Origin: Megalonaias nervosa
Lineage: Eukaryota; Mollusca; Bivalvia; Unionida; Unionidae
Assembly (NCBI GenBank): GCA_016617855.1
Contig: JAECUM010003200.1
Location: forward strand, 1 to 64,000
Length of the DNA stretch: 64,000 nucleotides
Direction: 5' to 3'
In this document: positions 1 through 11,901 of the stretch, piece after piece
How positions within the stretch are numbered: the stretch's first letter is position 1
Layout: every line of letters begins with the position of its first letter
The notes under the pieces: model-generated
Seen by the model: the letters and a program-made list of their open reading frames with translations, nothing else
Told to the model about the DNA's origin: nothing
The model's database searches: none
Translations under genes and position numbers: made by a program

Positions 1-153
1 TTACTAAAGATGAATTAATCATGCAATAACTGGCTTACTAAAGATGAATTAATCATGCAATAACTGGCTTACTAAAGATGAATTAATCATGCAATAACTG
101 GCTTACTAAAGATGAATTAATCATGCAATAACTGGCTTACTAAAGATGAATTA
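1..153. repeat. 34-bp tandem repeat, about 4.5 copies, cut by the window edge
   Basis: A 34-bp unit beginning ttactaaagatgaattaatc starts at 1, 35, 69, 103 and 137; the fifth copy stops near 153. The four complete copies are identical, so the array is young or recently homogenised. Its left end lies outside the window. There are no spacers between units, so it is a minisatellite. Confidence 0.97.
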
Positions 154-408
154 TCTGAATATTACTATCTTCAAATGTTTTGAGCTCTGCTTCTCAAAAT
201 CTGACCTTCTCCATCTCTGACCATGTTACAGCATGAACTACCTGTTCATCATATTGTATTTATCAAAAAATGAGAGGAGACAATTCCAAAAACTGCATTC
301 TGCCCAATATGTAAATTTAAACAACTGTTGAAAAAATACATCCTCAAATTTATGCCTGATTTACGAGTCATCAAATAAACAGATGAAAAAGTAAAGTGCA
401 ATACAATA

Positions 409-1033
409 CCTACACTGTGCAGATTGGACTGTACATATCATATTTGATGCAACACACATACTGTACAAACTGGACTGCATTATATCCTATTTGATGTAAT
501 ATTCACACTGCAGATTGGACTGTACATATTTGATAAAATACCCCCACTGTGCAGATTGGACTGTACAATCTATATTTGATGTAGTACATTGTGGAGATTG
601 GATCGTACATACCATATCTGACGTAATACCCACACTGCAGATTGGACTGCACATACTATATTTGATGCTATACTCACATTGTACATATTAGACTGTACAC
701 ACTAAATTCGATTAATACCCACATTGCACAGATTAGACTGCACATATTATATTTTATGTTGTACCCACAATGTGTAGACTGAACTGTATATACTATATTT
801 GATGCAATACCCACAAAGTGCTGATTGGACTGTACAGACCAATTTTATGTAATACATACACATACTGTACAGACTGAACTGTACATACATATTTATGATA
901 CAATACCCACACTGTGCAGATTGGACTGTACACACCATATCTGATGGAATATTAACACTGCAGACTGGACTGAACACACTATATTTGATGCAATATTCAC
1001 ACTACAGGTTTGATTGTACATAATTTGATATAA
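409..1033. repeat. Degenerate minisatellite, ~45-bp unit, about 14 copies
   Basis: Each unit reads roughly 'cacactgtgcagattggac', then 'tgtacatac', then 'atatttgatgcaatac'. Units vary from about 39 to 50 bp and differ at many positions, so this is an old array. The reverse-strand open frame across 747-977 is a by-product of the repeat: its peptide repeats the same Cys-rich phrase, and no start, splice or family signal supports it. Confidence 0.93.
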
Positions 1034-2339
1034 CATTCTCAACATACAAGAGTTAGCCCCCTTTGTCTTTACATGATATAGTTCTCAATCAGCCTCTCAA
1101 AATACAATTACAGCCATTAAAACAACTGCATGATCCATTTTTGAGACTGGTTCAGCCCACACAGTGTCATGGTAATGATGCACCAGGCATACATGATGAC
1201 AGATTCTGAGAAAATCTTGATCTTCTTAAGGCAGATTGAAGCAGCCTGAGTTCCCACCTCATGGGCATGCTACAACCAAGACATGCTTTCAGAAGTGGCA
1301 AGAATATGAGATGTGTGCAACTTCTGACCCCCCCCCCCCATGGGAAGGCACTTATTAACATGTGTTTAAATATAGTAAATGGGTTTTCTGGTTTTAGTGG
1401 TATTGACTAATTTTATTAGTGGAATTATCTTACCTCAAACATGAAAGGTTTCTAAACCAGAATGATTCTATAAAATTGTTTAAAATGAATAAAGCAATTT
1501 TTTTAAAGTGAAAAACAGTCCGTATTGATAGACGGACCACCCATGCCAGACAAGAGACAACATGCTTTAGATCTTTCAAGCTCAGTTCATCTACAACATT
1601 ATTTCAGGTACCAATGAACATTTAAATATGAACTGATAAACAATACCATAGGTTAATATTAAAAAAGCATTTTATACAGCCCATACAGATCAAGAGAGTT
1701 ATCCTACATGAAAATTTTAAAAGATATAAATAGGTATTTTTGCTTAAAGAAGTTAAACTTAACTTTTTTCCATATGATACTTTGTCGCTACATAAACAAC
1801 TACAAAAGAAATAGATATGCGCCACTGAAGAGAGACACAGATTGAGCTGGAAGAAACTACAAATGTAATGTACTGTTTGATCCACACAATTTTTATCCCA
1901 TTTTACTTATTTATTATTTTAGAAAATACAAAATAACCTGAATTCTAAATTCAAAAATGATGCATTTGATTAATTTTAAAACTTTGCATTCTCTCAAATA
2001 AATGAGTTTTTGGTAAAATTCAAAAGCAATTCAATAAAATCAAGAACTTTTCAAGGATAGAACAAACTTTTGGAAATTCAGCATGTTTTCAAGGCAAGCA
2101 GTTCAATTCATGGACTTTTCAAGGTTGTCTAAACCATGCTTTAGTAGCTGGATAGCACAGTAAGGGCATTAGGAATGAACACTGTGCCTCAGCATGAGTG
2201 ATTATGAATGGTACATAACATAGGTAATGCCTGACATTTAGGTCTCTGTGCTGGCACAGAGTGAAGAAGGCATGACTTACTCTGGAAATTAGTGACCAAC
2301 AGGTCTCAATGACTTCGACCTCAGGCAAAGGTATGTGGT
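1034..2339. other. No gene seen; unique AT-rich sequence
   Basis: This holds a run of twelve C at 1328-1339 and no recognisable repeat or gene. Short open frames on the minus strand (for example 1622-1885 and 2119-2328) show no domain, and their composition matches the surrounding non-coding sequence. Confidence 0.6.
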
Positions 2340-2996
2340 TCTGAATGAAACTTGTTGTGCAAAAACCATTATTTTCTTATTAGAATTAGAGTAGCCATGA
2401 CCTTGACGTTTGGCCCTCTGACCCCAAAATCTACATATTTCTTTTTTTTTAACCCTCAGTACATTTCATCTATAAAGTTTGGTGAAAGAATTTAATCTAG
2501 AACAAAACTGTTGGGCAAAACCCATTTTTCTCTGAAACACAATGATCTTACCTTTGACCTTTTTTGATGCCCAAAACAGTCCTCTTCCTTACCTTAACTG
2601 CAAGCCCTCTTTATTATGGTCAAGGTACATATTAAAGAACCCAAATTATAAAAAGAATAAACAATATTTCTGATTTAATTGGTGACCCTGAAAAAATAGG
2701 TTTCTTTCTTAACCACACTGTATACCTTCCACAAACTTTAGTAAGAAGAACTGACATTTCTGTGCAGGTCTGTAATGAAGAACTAATGTTATTGAGCTGA
2801 GATCATTTTTCTTTCTTTCAGTGACCTTTGACCATTTACACCCCAGAATCAACAGACTTCTTCTTTACAACAAGTGCAATAAAGCCACAAAGTCTGGTAA
2901 AAGTTATTGCGCAGAATGGTTACAGCAGACAAATGGATGGACAGACATCACAACAATATACACGAATACTCTGCCTTTTCACATGTGAATAAAAGT
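2340..2996 (+). mobile_element. Core-repeat element CR1 (TGACCTTTGACC-type), copy 1
   Basis: Diverged units of about 130-150 bp each contain a 'ccttgacctttgacc'-like phrase, then 'ttccttacc...aagtgcaa', then 'aaagtttggt', then 'aaccattttctt'. The copy ends in a conserved 3' terminus near 2930-2996 (gcagacaaatggatggac followed by acatcacaacaatatac). The same 3' terminus recurs at 16645-16705, 39650-39718 and 56270-56335. Elements with tandem ~130-160-bp cores and fixed ends are known in molluscs (oyster 'pearl' elements, thought to be non-autonomous Helitron/Helentron relatives). Placing CR1 there is inference. Confidence 0.75.
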
Positions 2997-4089
2997 GCAA
3001 AACATGAAATAAAATTTGCATATGAAGCACAGTTATTGTAATGCAGGTTTTTCTCTTACATAGTCAACAGTTCTAATTAACAAGGCAAATAATACAACAT
3101 CAGCTTTAAAATATTATTCCACTACTACCTTCTGCAACAATGTACTCTGCAATAATATTAAAGATACATTGTAATGATAAAGTTGACTATTATATTAATA
3201 ATAAACAATTTTAGTATTCTATTTGTTACTAATTTCAGATTTTCAAACATGATATATTAAGTGTCTGGTGATTTATTTTTTAAAATACTGATTAATGACT
3301 GCATTCACTGTAAGCCATTCACCTCTCTGCTCTGCTCTGTTCTAAAAACCATTTTTCTATTTAATCAGGGCCCAATTTCACCAACATTCTACTCAAAGTT
3401 AAGCCCAGATTTAAGATTGGTCAATATTTTGTCAGACTTAACTTCCAGATTCCAGACTTAATTATTGATGAAATCCAGGCCTGTATCTCATTTCAAGGGT
3501 ACCATACCAATACCATTCCTACTACACTAATTGGATCCAAGTAGAGATAGTTAATGATACTAATAGCTGAGGCTCCCTCCTGCTGAGAATATTTTGAGTA
3601 AATATATAGATCAATGGGAAAAGTCTCCAACACCACCACCATCACCACCAGATGGAGCAGTTCTACATGAATTTGATCTGAGACATAGTTAATGGTGATT
3701 CAAATTTATCTCAAAGCTAGTTCATAGTGATTCAGGTTTTCTTTGGCAAGTGGGGCTTGGTAATGATTGCTCTAAATCACAAGGAATCTGCAAGCAACTA
3801 CCAGTAAAACTGGTTTGTCAGCTGCACAAACAAAAGCTGAAATGACTACATGAATAACCATTGATGGGTCAAGTATTAGTTACAACATTTGGTAACTGGT
3901 TAATTGTTACCAGGCCTCCTTCCCCTACCACACCCAGTAACACCTACTTATTTAGTAAAGTGAGTAAATGTATAAACAAATTGAAAACATATATAAACTT
4001 TCTCAATCCCAGCCTTTTCTTCATAAAACAACCTGATTTAAAAATGTGTGTTTGTGTTTTGGGAATTTTTAACATTGCTTTTACAATTT
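2997..4089. other. No gene seen; unique AT-rich sequence
   Basis: This contains a short CAC/CAT-rich run near 3628-3650. The stretch 3368-3480 starts 'gggcccaatttcacc' and has internal 'cagacttaacttccagat / ccagacttaatt' echoes, which could be an old MITE, but I cannot define ends. No coding signal. Confidence 0.5.
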
Positions 4090-4212
4090 TAGTCATATCA
4101 CTAAGATGTCTGCAGTGTGGCAGTTTATAGTGATGTCTAGCACTGGGGAATCATGCTGTAGACATGTAGTATCATGTCCCACCCAGTCACACAATCTTGA
4201 CACCAGTCCAAA
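4090..4212 (-). mobile_element. SINE-A fragment (3' part only)
   Basis: On the minus strand this matches the 3' half of SINE-A, including 'gactgggtgggacatgatac', the paired 'gacatgtag...ctacagcatgat' phrase and the end 'cactgcagacatcttagtga'. The tRNA-like head with A and B boxes is missing, so the copy is 5'-truncated, as is common for LINE-mobilised SINEs. Confidence 0.85.
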
Positions 4213-4277
4213 AATGAAACAATATATAACATCTGTCCCATGTACAGCCCTGGTGTTATAGGTCAGAGGTGCACAGT

Positions 4278-5340
4278 ATTACAAGTATACTAGTTTACTA
4301 TTGTAATATTTTCCTGTGGCACATACCATGGTACTTTCTCACTGTACCAGTACTTCGGTAGTTTCTGTTAGTAAGGAATGTACACAAGTTCCATAATAAC
4401 CTTGTTATGAATTTAACGATATTATTAAATTAATGTTTTTATTTTACATGACAAAAAATTAAATCATTATTCTTATTTTTTTTTACAAAACAGTTATATT
4501 TGTCACACATTAACTGGGAATATTACAATTTGTATTTTTTTAAAAAACATGCCATGTTCTGGTTATTTACTATCATATGTCAATGTGTTAAGAACATGTA
4601 TTCCTTTACAAGACTTCAAACCATCCCAAGATTTTCAGGAAAACAGTTGTTTTCTGTTGAATTTTATGCAATTTCTCACATCCACTAAATATGTTCTCAT
4701 TTGTTGAATAAGTGTATTTTATGTTACCTGGCCCTCTCTGATAAATATCTTGCAGTGATAATGGCATCCCACTCAGAGTTTCCCTGCCTATTTTATATTA
4801 ATATTGTTGTCTGTAAATTCCAGGCTTCAGTGTCAACACTTCCTATTTTTAGCAACAAGCTCTCTAATGTCAGAACAAGGCCTTTCACATAGATTTGCTA
4901 TAGTGCAAGTTAATCATCCCACTTTAGTTCACATAGTTCAGTTAGTGTCTGTTAATCATCCCTCTTTAGTTATAGTTTTTAGATTAAAATTTCTAGAACA
5001 ATTAACACACACATAGCAAATTTGTCTACCATAAGGTACTTACAATCTAATGGGAGGGGGGGGCTAAAATTTTCTTCGGAGTTCAGTTATTTTATTTCTT
5101 CTGTCTCAAGATAATAATGTGTAGTCAATTAATACAGTGCATATAATATGGTGTTATTTTGCTATAAATCAGAGCAATATATTTTTTTGCAGCTACTGAC
5201 AGACAGAAATTAAAAATGAAAGTTTCAGGCTCATGTACCAAAACATTAAATGTCTAGTCTATAATATAACTGCAGTATACCATTTTACATATCGTGCTAT
5301 GTTCAAATACTGTGGTATAACACTTTTTGTGGCACCCAGC
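4278..5340 (+). repeat. ~1.1-kb dispersed sequence, left copy of an inverted pair
   Basis: Read forward, this matches the reverse complement of 8885-9995 over nearly its whole length, collinearly. Anchors are 'tactttctcactgtaccagt' (4331-4350) against the reverse complement of 9937-9956, 'catatgtcaatgtgttaag' (4574-4592), 'ctctctgataaatatcttg' (4734-4752), 'ggcatcccactcagagttt' (4763-4781), a G-rich patch at 5051-5065 and 'ctgtggtataacac' near 5312. Similarity is about 70% by eye with indels. It has no terminal inverted repeats I can define and no recognisable coding content, so it may be an unclassified transposon or an old inverted duplication. Confidence 0.85.
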
Positions 5341-5512
5341 TCTACTATACATCTAAAATATTCCATTATAGTAAAGTATGAGACAGAAAGGTAAGTTGGA
5401 TGGTACTCGGATTAACACTGTTATTTTGTCTGGCAATACGAAATTCAGTAGCACCTGGTAAATCATTGAATTATTGAATTATTGGGATATCACTATATGT
5501 TTATGTAGAGAA

Positions 5513-5514
<2 letters not shown>

Positions 5515-5595
<81 letters not shown>

Positions 5596-5596
5596 T
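5515..5596. repeat. Compound microsatellite (AT)n-(AC)n
   Basis: About 65 bp of alternating TA is followed by seven AC units. The apparent Ile-Tyr peptide across it is a translation artefact. Confidence 0.99.
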
Positions 5597-6583
5597 GCTG
5601 AAGTCAATTCATTTCAGTACACCCAGCTTCCCTTAAAATCCCTTTATTGGGTAATCATTGCCAGTGTTGATGTGTGTTACATCACAAACCAAAATGGCTG
5701 GAAGATGTTAAGCTTTCTGATGACAGGAAAAAGACCTCTGTATATTGCTGATATTTTGCATACCTGATGAACTGGGGAATACAGAACTCCTGCTGATGCC
5801 ATTTTGACTTCCCTGCTAATATTAGTTGCAGCACAGGACCACATTATAAACTGATGCACTACTATATTAAAGACCTGTGGGGAGATGACAGACAACACTT
5901 CCAGGAATGCAACAGTCATAAACATCATATCAGAGCTGAAGCCCATGCACCATGCCAACTCCACAGAAAAGGCATGTTGCTGAGTATACATTTGGGGACA
6001 CTGTGGATCTGACTTCCAACAACAGTTTTTAAGAGTCCAGTCGACTGAAATGTTTTAAAACTTAACCAGTTCTCTGCTCGAACCCCTTAAATGGTAGTAA
6101 GTGCAAGAGGCAGTTTCCTTGCATTGCTAAATTAACAGAAAAGTATCTTTTCATCTCCACAATGTCTGTGTCTGATAAAAGAGCTTTTCCTTTTGACGGT
6201 TTAACTATTATAAAACAGAGCTTATATGGATCTTGCAAATGTTGAGATTCTGCTATTTCTTCGCAAAAACATGAAGCAAAAAACCAGAACCTCTGATCAG
6301 TTGCTGATGTCTGTAACTGATGATAGCCAACTTTCCATCTCAACTCTGATGGAAGCACTCATTATGTAACAGGCTAAGTCTAAACCCAAGTTGGAGCCAC
6401 CATTGCCAAACACAAAGCTTTGAAGCCAGATTATCATTTTACCTGTTTGAGAGTAGAGTTAGTCTTGATCATGGACAAAATTGTTTTTTTTTATAAAAAG
6501 ATAATGTTTCAAACTTCTTATTTTTATAAATAATAGAAGATGACAGGGTAGTGTTACTTGACTACAGCTGTGTATATCTCTAT
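5597..6583. other. No gene seen
   Basis: This is somewhat richer in G+C than its surroundings, with overlapping short open frames on both strands (5677-5991 minus, 104 codons; 6062-6358 minus, 98 codons). Neither has a family motif, and 5677-5991 ends inside an unrelated forward frame. They could be remnants of a mobile element's coding region, but I see no diagnostic residues. Confidence 0.45.
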
Positions 6584-7895
6584 GAAACTTAGAAAGTACA
6601 AACTGTCATGTGTATTATGTCACACTGGTGTTCCAAACTTAGAAAGTACAAACTGTCATGTGTATTATGTCACACTGGTGTTCCAAACTTAGAAAGTACA
6701 AACTGTCATGTGTATTATGTCACACTGGTGTTTCAAACTTAGAAAGTACAAACTGTCATGTGTATTATGTCACATTGGTGTTTCAAACTTAGAAAGTACA
6801 AACTGTCATGTGTATTATGTCACACTGGTGTTCCAAACTTAGAAAGTACAAACTGTCATGTGTATTATGTCACACTGGTGTTCCAAACTTAGAAAGTACA
6901 AACTGTCATGTGTATTATGTCACACTGGTGTTCCAAACTTAGAAAGTACAAACTGTCATGTGTATTATGTCACACTGGTGTTTCAAACTTAGAAAGTACA
7001 AACTGTCATGTGTATTATGTCACATTGGTGTTTCAAACTTAGAAAGTACAAACTGTCATGTGTATTATGTCACACTGGTGTTCCAAACTTAGAAAGTACA
7101 AACTGTCATGTGTATTATGTCACACTGGTGTTCCAAACTTAGAAAGTACAAACTGTCATGTGTATTATGTGACACTGGTGTTTCAAACTTTGAAAGTACA
7201 AACTGTCATGTGTATTATGTCACACTGGTGTTTCAAACTTTGAAAGTATAAACTATCATGTGTACATTGCACACTGGTGTCCCAAACTTAGAAAGTACAA
7301 ACTGTCATGTGTATTATGTCACACTGGTGTTTCAAACTTTGAAAGTATAAACTATCATGTGTACATTGCACACTGGTGTCCCAAACTTAGAAAGTACAAA
7401 CTGTCATGTGTATTATGTCACACTGGTGTTCCAAACTTAGAAAGTGCAAACTGTCATGTGTATTATGTCACACTGGTGTTCCAAACTTTGAAAGTATAAA
7501 CTATCATGTGTACATTGCACACTGGTGTCCCAAACTTAGAAAGTACAAACTGTCATGTGTATTATGTCACACTGGTGTTCCAAACTTTGAAAGTATAAAC
7601 TATCATGTGTACATTGCACACTGGTGTTCCAAACTTTGAAAGTATAAACTATCATGTGTACATTGCACACTGGTGTCTCAAACTTTGAAAGTATAAACTG
7701 TCATTAGCCCAACAAGTAGGTCTCCAAATTTTTTCTGACAGGTCAGAAAAAAAAAGTGGAGACCTACTTGTTGGTCTAAAACTGTCATGTGTATATTTTA
7801 CACTGATGTTCTTTGAAAGTATAAACTGTCATGTATATATTCCACACTGATGTTCTTTGAAAGTATAAACTGTCATGTGTACACTCCACACTGGT
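6584..7895. repeat. 50-bp satellite-like array, ~25 copies, with 250-bp higher-order repeat
   Basis: The unit is 50 bp (aaacttagaaagtacaaact, gtcatgtgta, ttatgtcaca, ctggtgttcc) and copies from 6601 to 7150 are almost identical. Variant copies recur every 250 bp: 'gtgtttc' copies at 6701 and 6951, and 'cacattggtgtttc' copies at 6751 and 7001, indicating a five-unit higher-order repeat. From about 7190 a second, 49-bp variant (tttgaaagtataaactatca, tgtgtacattgcacac) is interspersed. The last units (7779-7895) are shorter and more diverged. Because 50 is not a multiple of 3, open frames across it cycle through the same three peptides; I do not treat them as coding. A hairpin element interrupts the array at 7705. 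Confidence 0.97.
7705..7778. mobile_element. 74-bp palindromic insertion with 10-bp target-site duplication
   Basis: Outer arms of 21 bp (7705-7725 and 7758-7778) are inverted copies matching at 20 of 21 positions; each contains ccaacaagtaggtctcc or its complement. The interior (T-rich tract, ctgac, ag, gtcag, A-rich tract) continues the palindrome almost to the centre. The host sequence aaactgtcat occurs directly on both sides (7695-7704 and 7779-7788), and removing the insert plus one copy restores the 50-bp unit. A 10-bp duplication would fit a Mutator-like MITE, among others; the superfamily is inference. Confidence 0.88.
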
Positions 7896-8884
7896 ATTAA
7901 AGAGTTTTGTGCTGACATAGATGATAGAGTTTGAAAGAAAATAACAAAGTGAAATTTGTTCTATTTGACTCTCGAGTATTTTGAGAAAATTTCAACAATG
8001 TAATTTAGACTTAAATCTGCTAAGATAACTTAATTTGTTTTGTTGTTGAAGTATTACTTACTGGTAAATTGTTTTAACCTCTAATGTGCAAATTTGTATT
8101 TTCTATTAACTTACATCAGGTATGCTATAACTTGCAAGAGTTCAGACATAAAGTCAAGTTGTCCTTGAATTTGGGGACCGCTTGTTGTAATAACTAATTT
8201 GCAAATCATTTATGCAAAACTGTATCATACTGGTAAATTAATTAACTTAATTTGCAGGATATGTTATTCACTGTCATGACAAATTATGTTGTATTTTAAT
8301 GTTTGGAACAGACTTTCCCAGAGATAACATATCCATGTTGTTTCAGTCATAATCTACTCACTCAATATTTGGTTTATGCCAATTTATCATAGCCAATTTC
8401 CACTTTCCAGCAAAATAGGCTTATGCACCTAGAATTAAATTAGAACTTGTTTGTATTTTGTCTCGTCCATATTCAAACTTATAACACAAATGCACACACA
8501 TGCATTCACACATACACCAACCTTATTTTCTTCCTTTAACAATTTAGGCATCAAAGTCCCTATAGCAACACAAAAGTTTAAGACCTAATGCCTGAGGGAG
8601 CCTAACTATCAGCATGATCTGTACCAACTACTGTATCAAATTGGGGAGAATATGACAAAAGAATTAAAGGCAGAATGCATACACAGAGCTCATGCAATGC
8701 AAGCAAGAATTACATGCATCAGCATTAGTTTTCGAAACCAGAAACTAATTATTGCCATTTCACACTCTGTACATGTTTCCAATTACAATTAACTAGTTTG
8801 GGTTAATGTATTACAAGTAATTGACTATGGAAGTTACTAACATCCATTTCAACCCTAGTAAACAGTGATGCTGACATGACCATT
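7896..8884. other. No gene seen; AT-rich
   Basis: This contains an AC-rich patch at about 8490-8518. No open frame of note and no repeat relationship recognised apart from the edge of the inverted copy that starts near 8885. Confidence 0.55.
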
Positions 8885-9995
8885 GACTACAGCTGGGTAC
8901 CACAAAAAAATTTTGTTGTGATAAACTGTGGTATTTCTGAACATACTACAATATTACCAAAGTATAATGCAATTATATCAGGAACCAACAATTAAATGTT
9001 CCGGGTCTGGGGTCTAATAATATTTTGTTTAATATCTGTGCATCAATAGCTGGAATAAATATCTTGCTGTGATATAAAGCAAAATAACACCTATTATGTC
9101 AGTGATATTATTTGGGAAAAATATTAATTATCTTGAGATAAAAGAAAATATTTCAGCTCAAAAGAAAAGCACAGTCCCCTCCCCCAATGAAATGGCCAGT
9201 ACCTTATATTATTAGTTCAATATGCAATATGTTAATTTCTGTACAAGTTACAGTCTAAAAGCTGCAACTAAAGTTGATACTGTGAAAGACATAGTGCTGA
9301 CATCAGGGAGCCAATTGGTAAAAATTGGAAGTGTTGAAACTGAAGCTGCAATTTTCTAGCTATACTGTTGATAAAACTTGAAGAGAAACTTTGAGTGGGA
9401 TGCCAACAACCGAGCAAGATATTTATCAGAGAAGGCCAGTAAACATAAAACACAATGACTCAACAAACTAGAAAATATTTAGTGTACTTGAGAAATTATG
9501 CAAAGTTCAAACAGAAAAAAGTGCATTCCTGAAAGCAGTATGATGATTTGGTGTCTTACAAAGGAATGCATAAACTTAACATACTGACATACGATAATAA
9601 ATAGCAAAAACAGGACAGCTTTTGTATCTTTTTGCTGATTTCTTTATCTGAAATTTTTCCGGAAGTTAGATTAATTTGGCCCAAATATGTTTCACATCAT
9701 TCCATTTGGCCACCACGTTGATATATGTGACATGTGTCCAACATGTGATTAAAAGATCATAAATATATTTGTGATATCCATGACTAATTGTGACAGATAC
9801 AAACGTTCTGTGAAAAAAGGATTTTTGTTTTTAAAAATTTTCATAAATAATGTAAATACGCTGTTAATATCATTAAAGTTGTAATAGGATTCCTCAGGAA
9901 TTTCCATACATTACTTACTGAGCAAACTACTGACATACTGGTACAGTGAAAAAGTACTGTGATATGTACCACCATCCCAAAAATACCATGGCAAA
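8885..9995 (-). repeat. ~1.1-kb dispersed sequence, right copy of an inverted pair
   Basis: This is the reverse-complement partner of 4278-5340. In minus-strand order it shows 'ttttcactgtaccagtatg', then 'cgtatgtcagtatgttaag', then 'cttctctgataaatatcttg', then 'ggcatcccactcaaagttt', then a G-rich patch (9176-9185 as C-run) and 'tttgtggtacccagct'. The order and spacing match the left copy, which rules out a chance local match. Confidence 0.85.
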
Positions 9996-10987
9996 CCAGG
10001 ATACCAGTAATACCACACACATCTACTATTTACATGTATGTATTATAAAAAAAAGTCACTGTGCTGCTGTTGCTAATTTCACTCATTCATCTCTTACGAG
10101 ATTCAACTTCAGGTTGCATTCCTTTTTCAAATAGCTTGCTTCCTTTCAAATGCATTCACTTCATCACAAAATTTGTTACGGCTTCACCTCTATACTGCCA
10201 CAATGATACCACCAATATGGTTAAAATAAAGTTATATTTAACATATTTTTTTTATTTTATATCTTCTCCGATATTATTCTGTTACTTTGGAATGGATTAA
10301 TCCAACATTTAAAACCCCTCATACATTCTGTTTTTAATACACTAGCTTACTGATATCACTGATAAGAAAAAGGGCAGTAACATTTTATCACAAGTCTGTA
10401 GCTCTTTTTCATTTTGTTCTTAATTAATTTATTGGTGTTCCTGCATATTCTCCTTGCTGAATATAATATGTGCCGATAGCTGATATACATAAAAACATTC
10501 TCTGGCCTCTTCAGTCAAACCGTAATGTAAAAGTATATTTTTTCTTGTAGGGTTAATATACATATATAAATAAATAATACATCCCCCAGATACAAGCTTT
10601 ATATAGCAATGCATCATATGCACAATCATTACACAATCATATTACATATGCAAGCAACTGCTAAAGTCATACACCTTCGCAAATCTAAATGTTAAAATGA
10701 TCTAACTGCTTTTGTGTGTGCAAATATGATTCTTAAACTTCCTGTTACTGACCGAAAATTAGTTGGGGGAGGGGGTGGGCTAAAATGGTTGGGCACTCTA
10801 TCTGGTAGCTATGAAAATACCATTATTCCTCCTTGAGACACACTGATAAAGGCCTACTCCCCAACTCCAAAACCTCCTTAGCATGCATTAAACTGTCATA
10901 CTCCTTATCTACACTGATAACCTGTGCAGGTCTTTTCCTTGGAGGTTAAAAAAAATCCTACCAGCAGTCAATGTAATATTTAAGTTT
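9996..10987. other. No gene seen; AT-rich
   Basis: This contains a G-rich run gttgggggagggggtggg near 10762-10779. Short open frames at 9946-10300 (plus) lie partly in the inverted repeat and have no recognisable features. Confidence 0.5.
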
Positions 10988-11163
10988 TGTTGGGTATTTA
11001 ATGGCACAGTAACAAATGTAGGTTATATAGTCCCAAGCCAATTGGAATGAAGTGCCTTGCCAAAAGATACACTACAGCTACCAATAGGCTGATCCAATGG
11101 TAGGATTCAAACCTGCACCCTTTCAGTCGCATGTCAAGCATGCTAACCATTAAGCCACCATAA
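10988..11163 (-). mobile_element. SINE-B copy 1 (tRNA-type)
   Basis: On the minus strand a tRNA-like head has an A-box-like 'tggcttaatggttagcatg' and a B-box-like 'aggtttgaatcctac'. The body motif 'ttggcaaggcacttcattcc' follows, then 'tataacctacatttgttac' and 'gtgccattaaatac'. It shares head, body and order with 51890, 61450 and 36680. SINEs of this kind use RNA polymerase III and borrow LINE reverse transcriptase. Confidence 0.87.
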
Positions 11164-11901
11164 TGTTACTGTTAAGTGGCATCTCTAGAGTTTGTCTGTA
11201 GACCCTTCCAGCATGAAATCATCAGCAGTCATATTGTGGACTGAAAGACTTTATTTAATGGATGCTGATTCTATATACCAACAGTATTACTTGGCAGCTG
11301 AATAAGTTCATTGAATGTCCAGAATATTGTAGTTTGTTTTGTTTGGGGTTTGCCAGGTTGAAAATATCAAATGTTAACCTAAATACATAGGACAAGCCTC
11401 TCAGCTCCCAATCTGATAAGTTGGATAGAATGTAAGCTTTTATTGACATCAGTGGGAAGAGTCCATAAGTCTAAATGGATCTTGAAAGAACACTTTTGTC
11501 CCACAACAACATACCATAGGTCTATGCCAATAATTACCCAAAATATTTGCATACCCAATGATATATTATTCAGTTTACTGAGATTCTAAAACAGTGCAGT
11601 CTGGTTTTCTAAATATTGAAAAATTTGACTCTATCTTGCTGAGTCTATTTCCAATGATAAGCAAACCGTTTTTTCTCTTTCCAAAAATGCCATTAATCTG
11701 TCTCTCTTGCCTTATCGTTGAAGAACTAGAATTATATCTAAAAATTTCATGACATGAAAGAATTATTTTGGAGAAAAAATTGGTGCCTACAAACATACAG
11801 TGTATCAAACAGAAATTATCATAAAATAAAACAACAGGCTCACTCCAAAACACTATTAAACTGCAGTTGTTTTCATCCTACACCTCCTTCCCTTAATCAT
11901 T
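11164..11901. other. No gene seen
   Basis: AT-rich sequence. Short minus-strand open frames (11255-11449 and 11575-11853, 92 codons) lack start context or domains. Confidence 0.5.

Noticed and set aside
1..153. CRISPR-like look of the 34-bp, 45-bp, 50-bp, 56-bp and 61-bp direct repeats
   Set aside because: Units are contiguous with no unique spacers, there are no cas genes, and the setting is an animal genome full of SINEs and microsatellites.
3368..3480. Possible MITE beginning gggcccaatttcacc
   Set aside because: No matching right terminus, target duplication or second copy in the window.
5515..5596. Ile-Tyr and similar low-complexity peptides at (AT)n, (GA)n, (AC)n and (CAT)n tracts
   Set aside because: Pure translation artefacts of microsatellites.
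6584..7895. Repeated peptide (Cys/His-containing, ~50 residues per cycle) across the 50-bp array as a repeat protein
   Set aside because: The 50-bp unit cycles all three frames, so any forward frame gives the same repeating peptide; there is no start context, no flanking exon and no selection signature.
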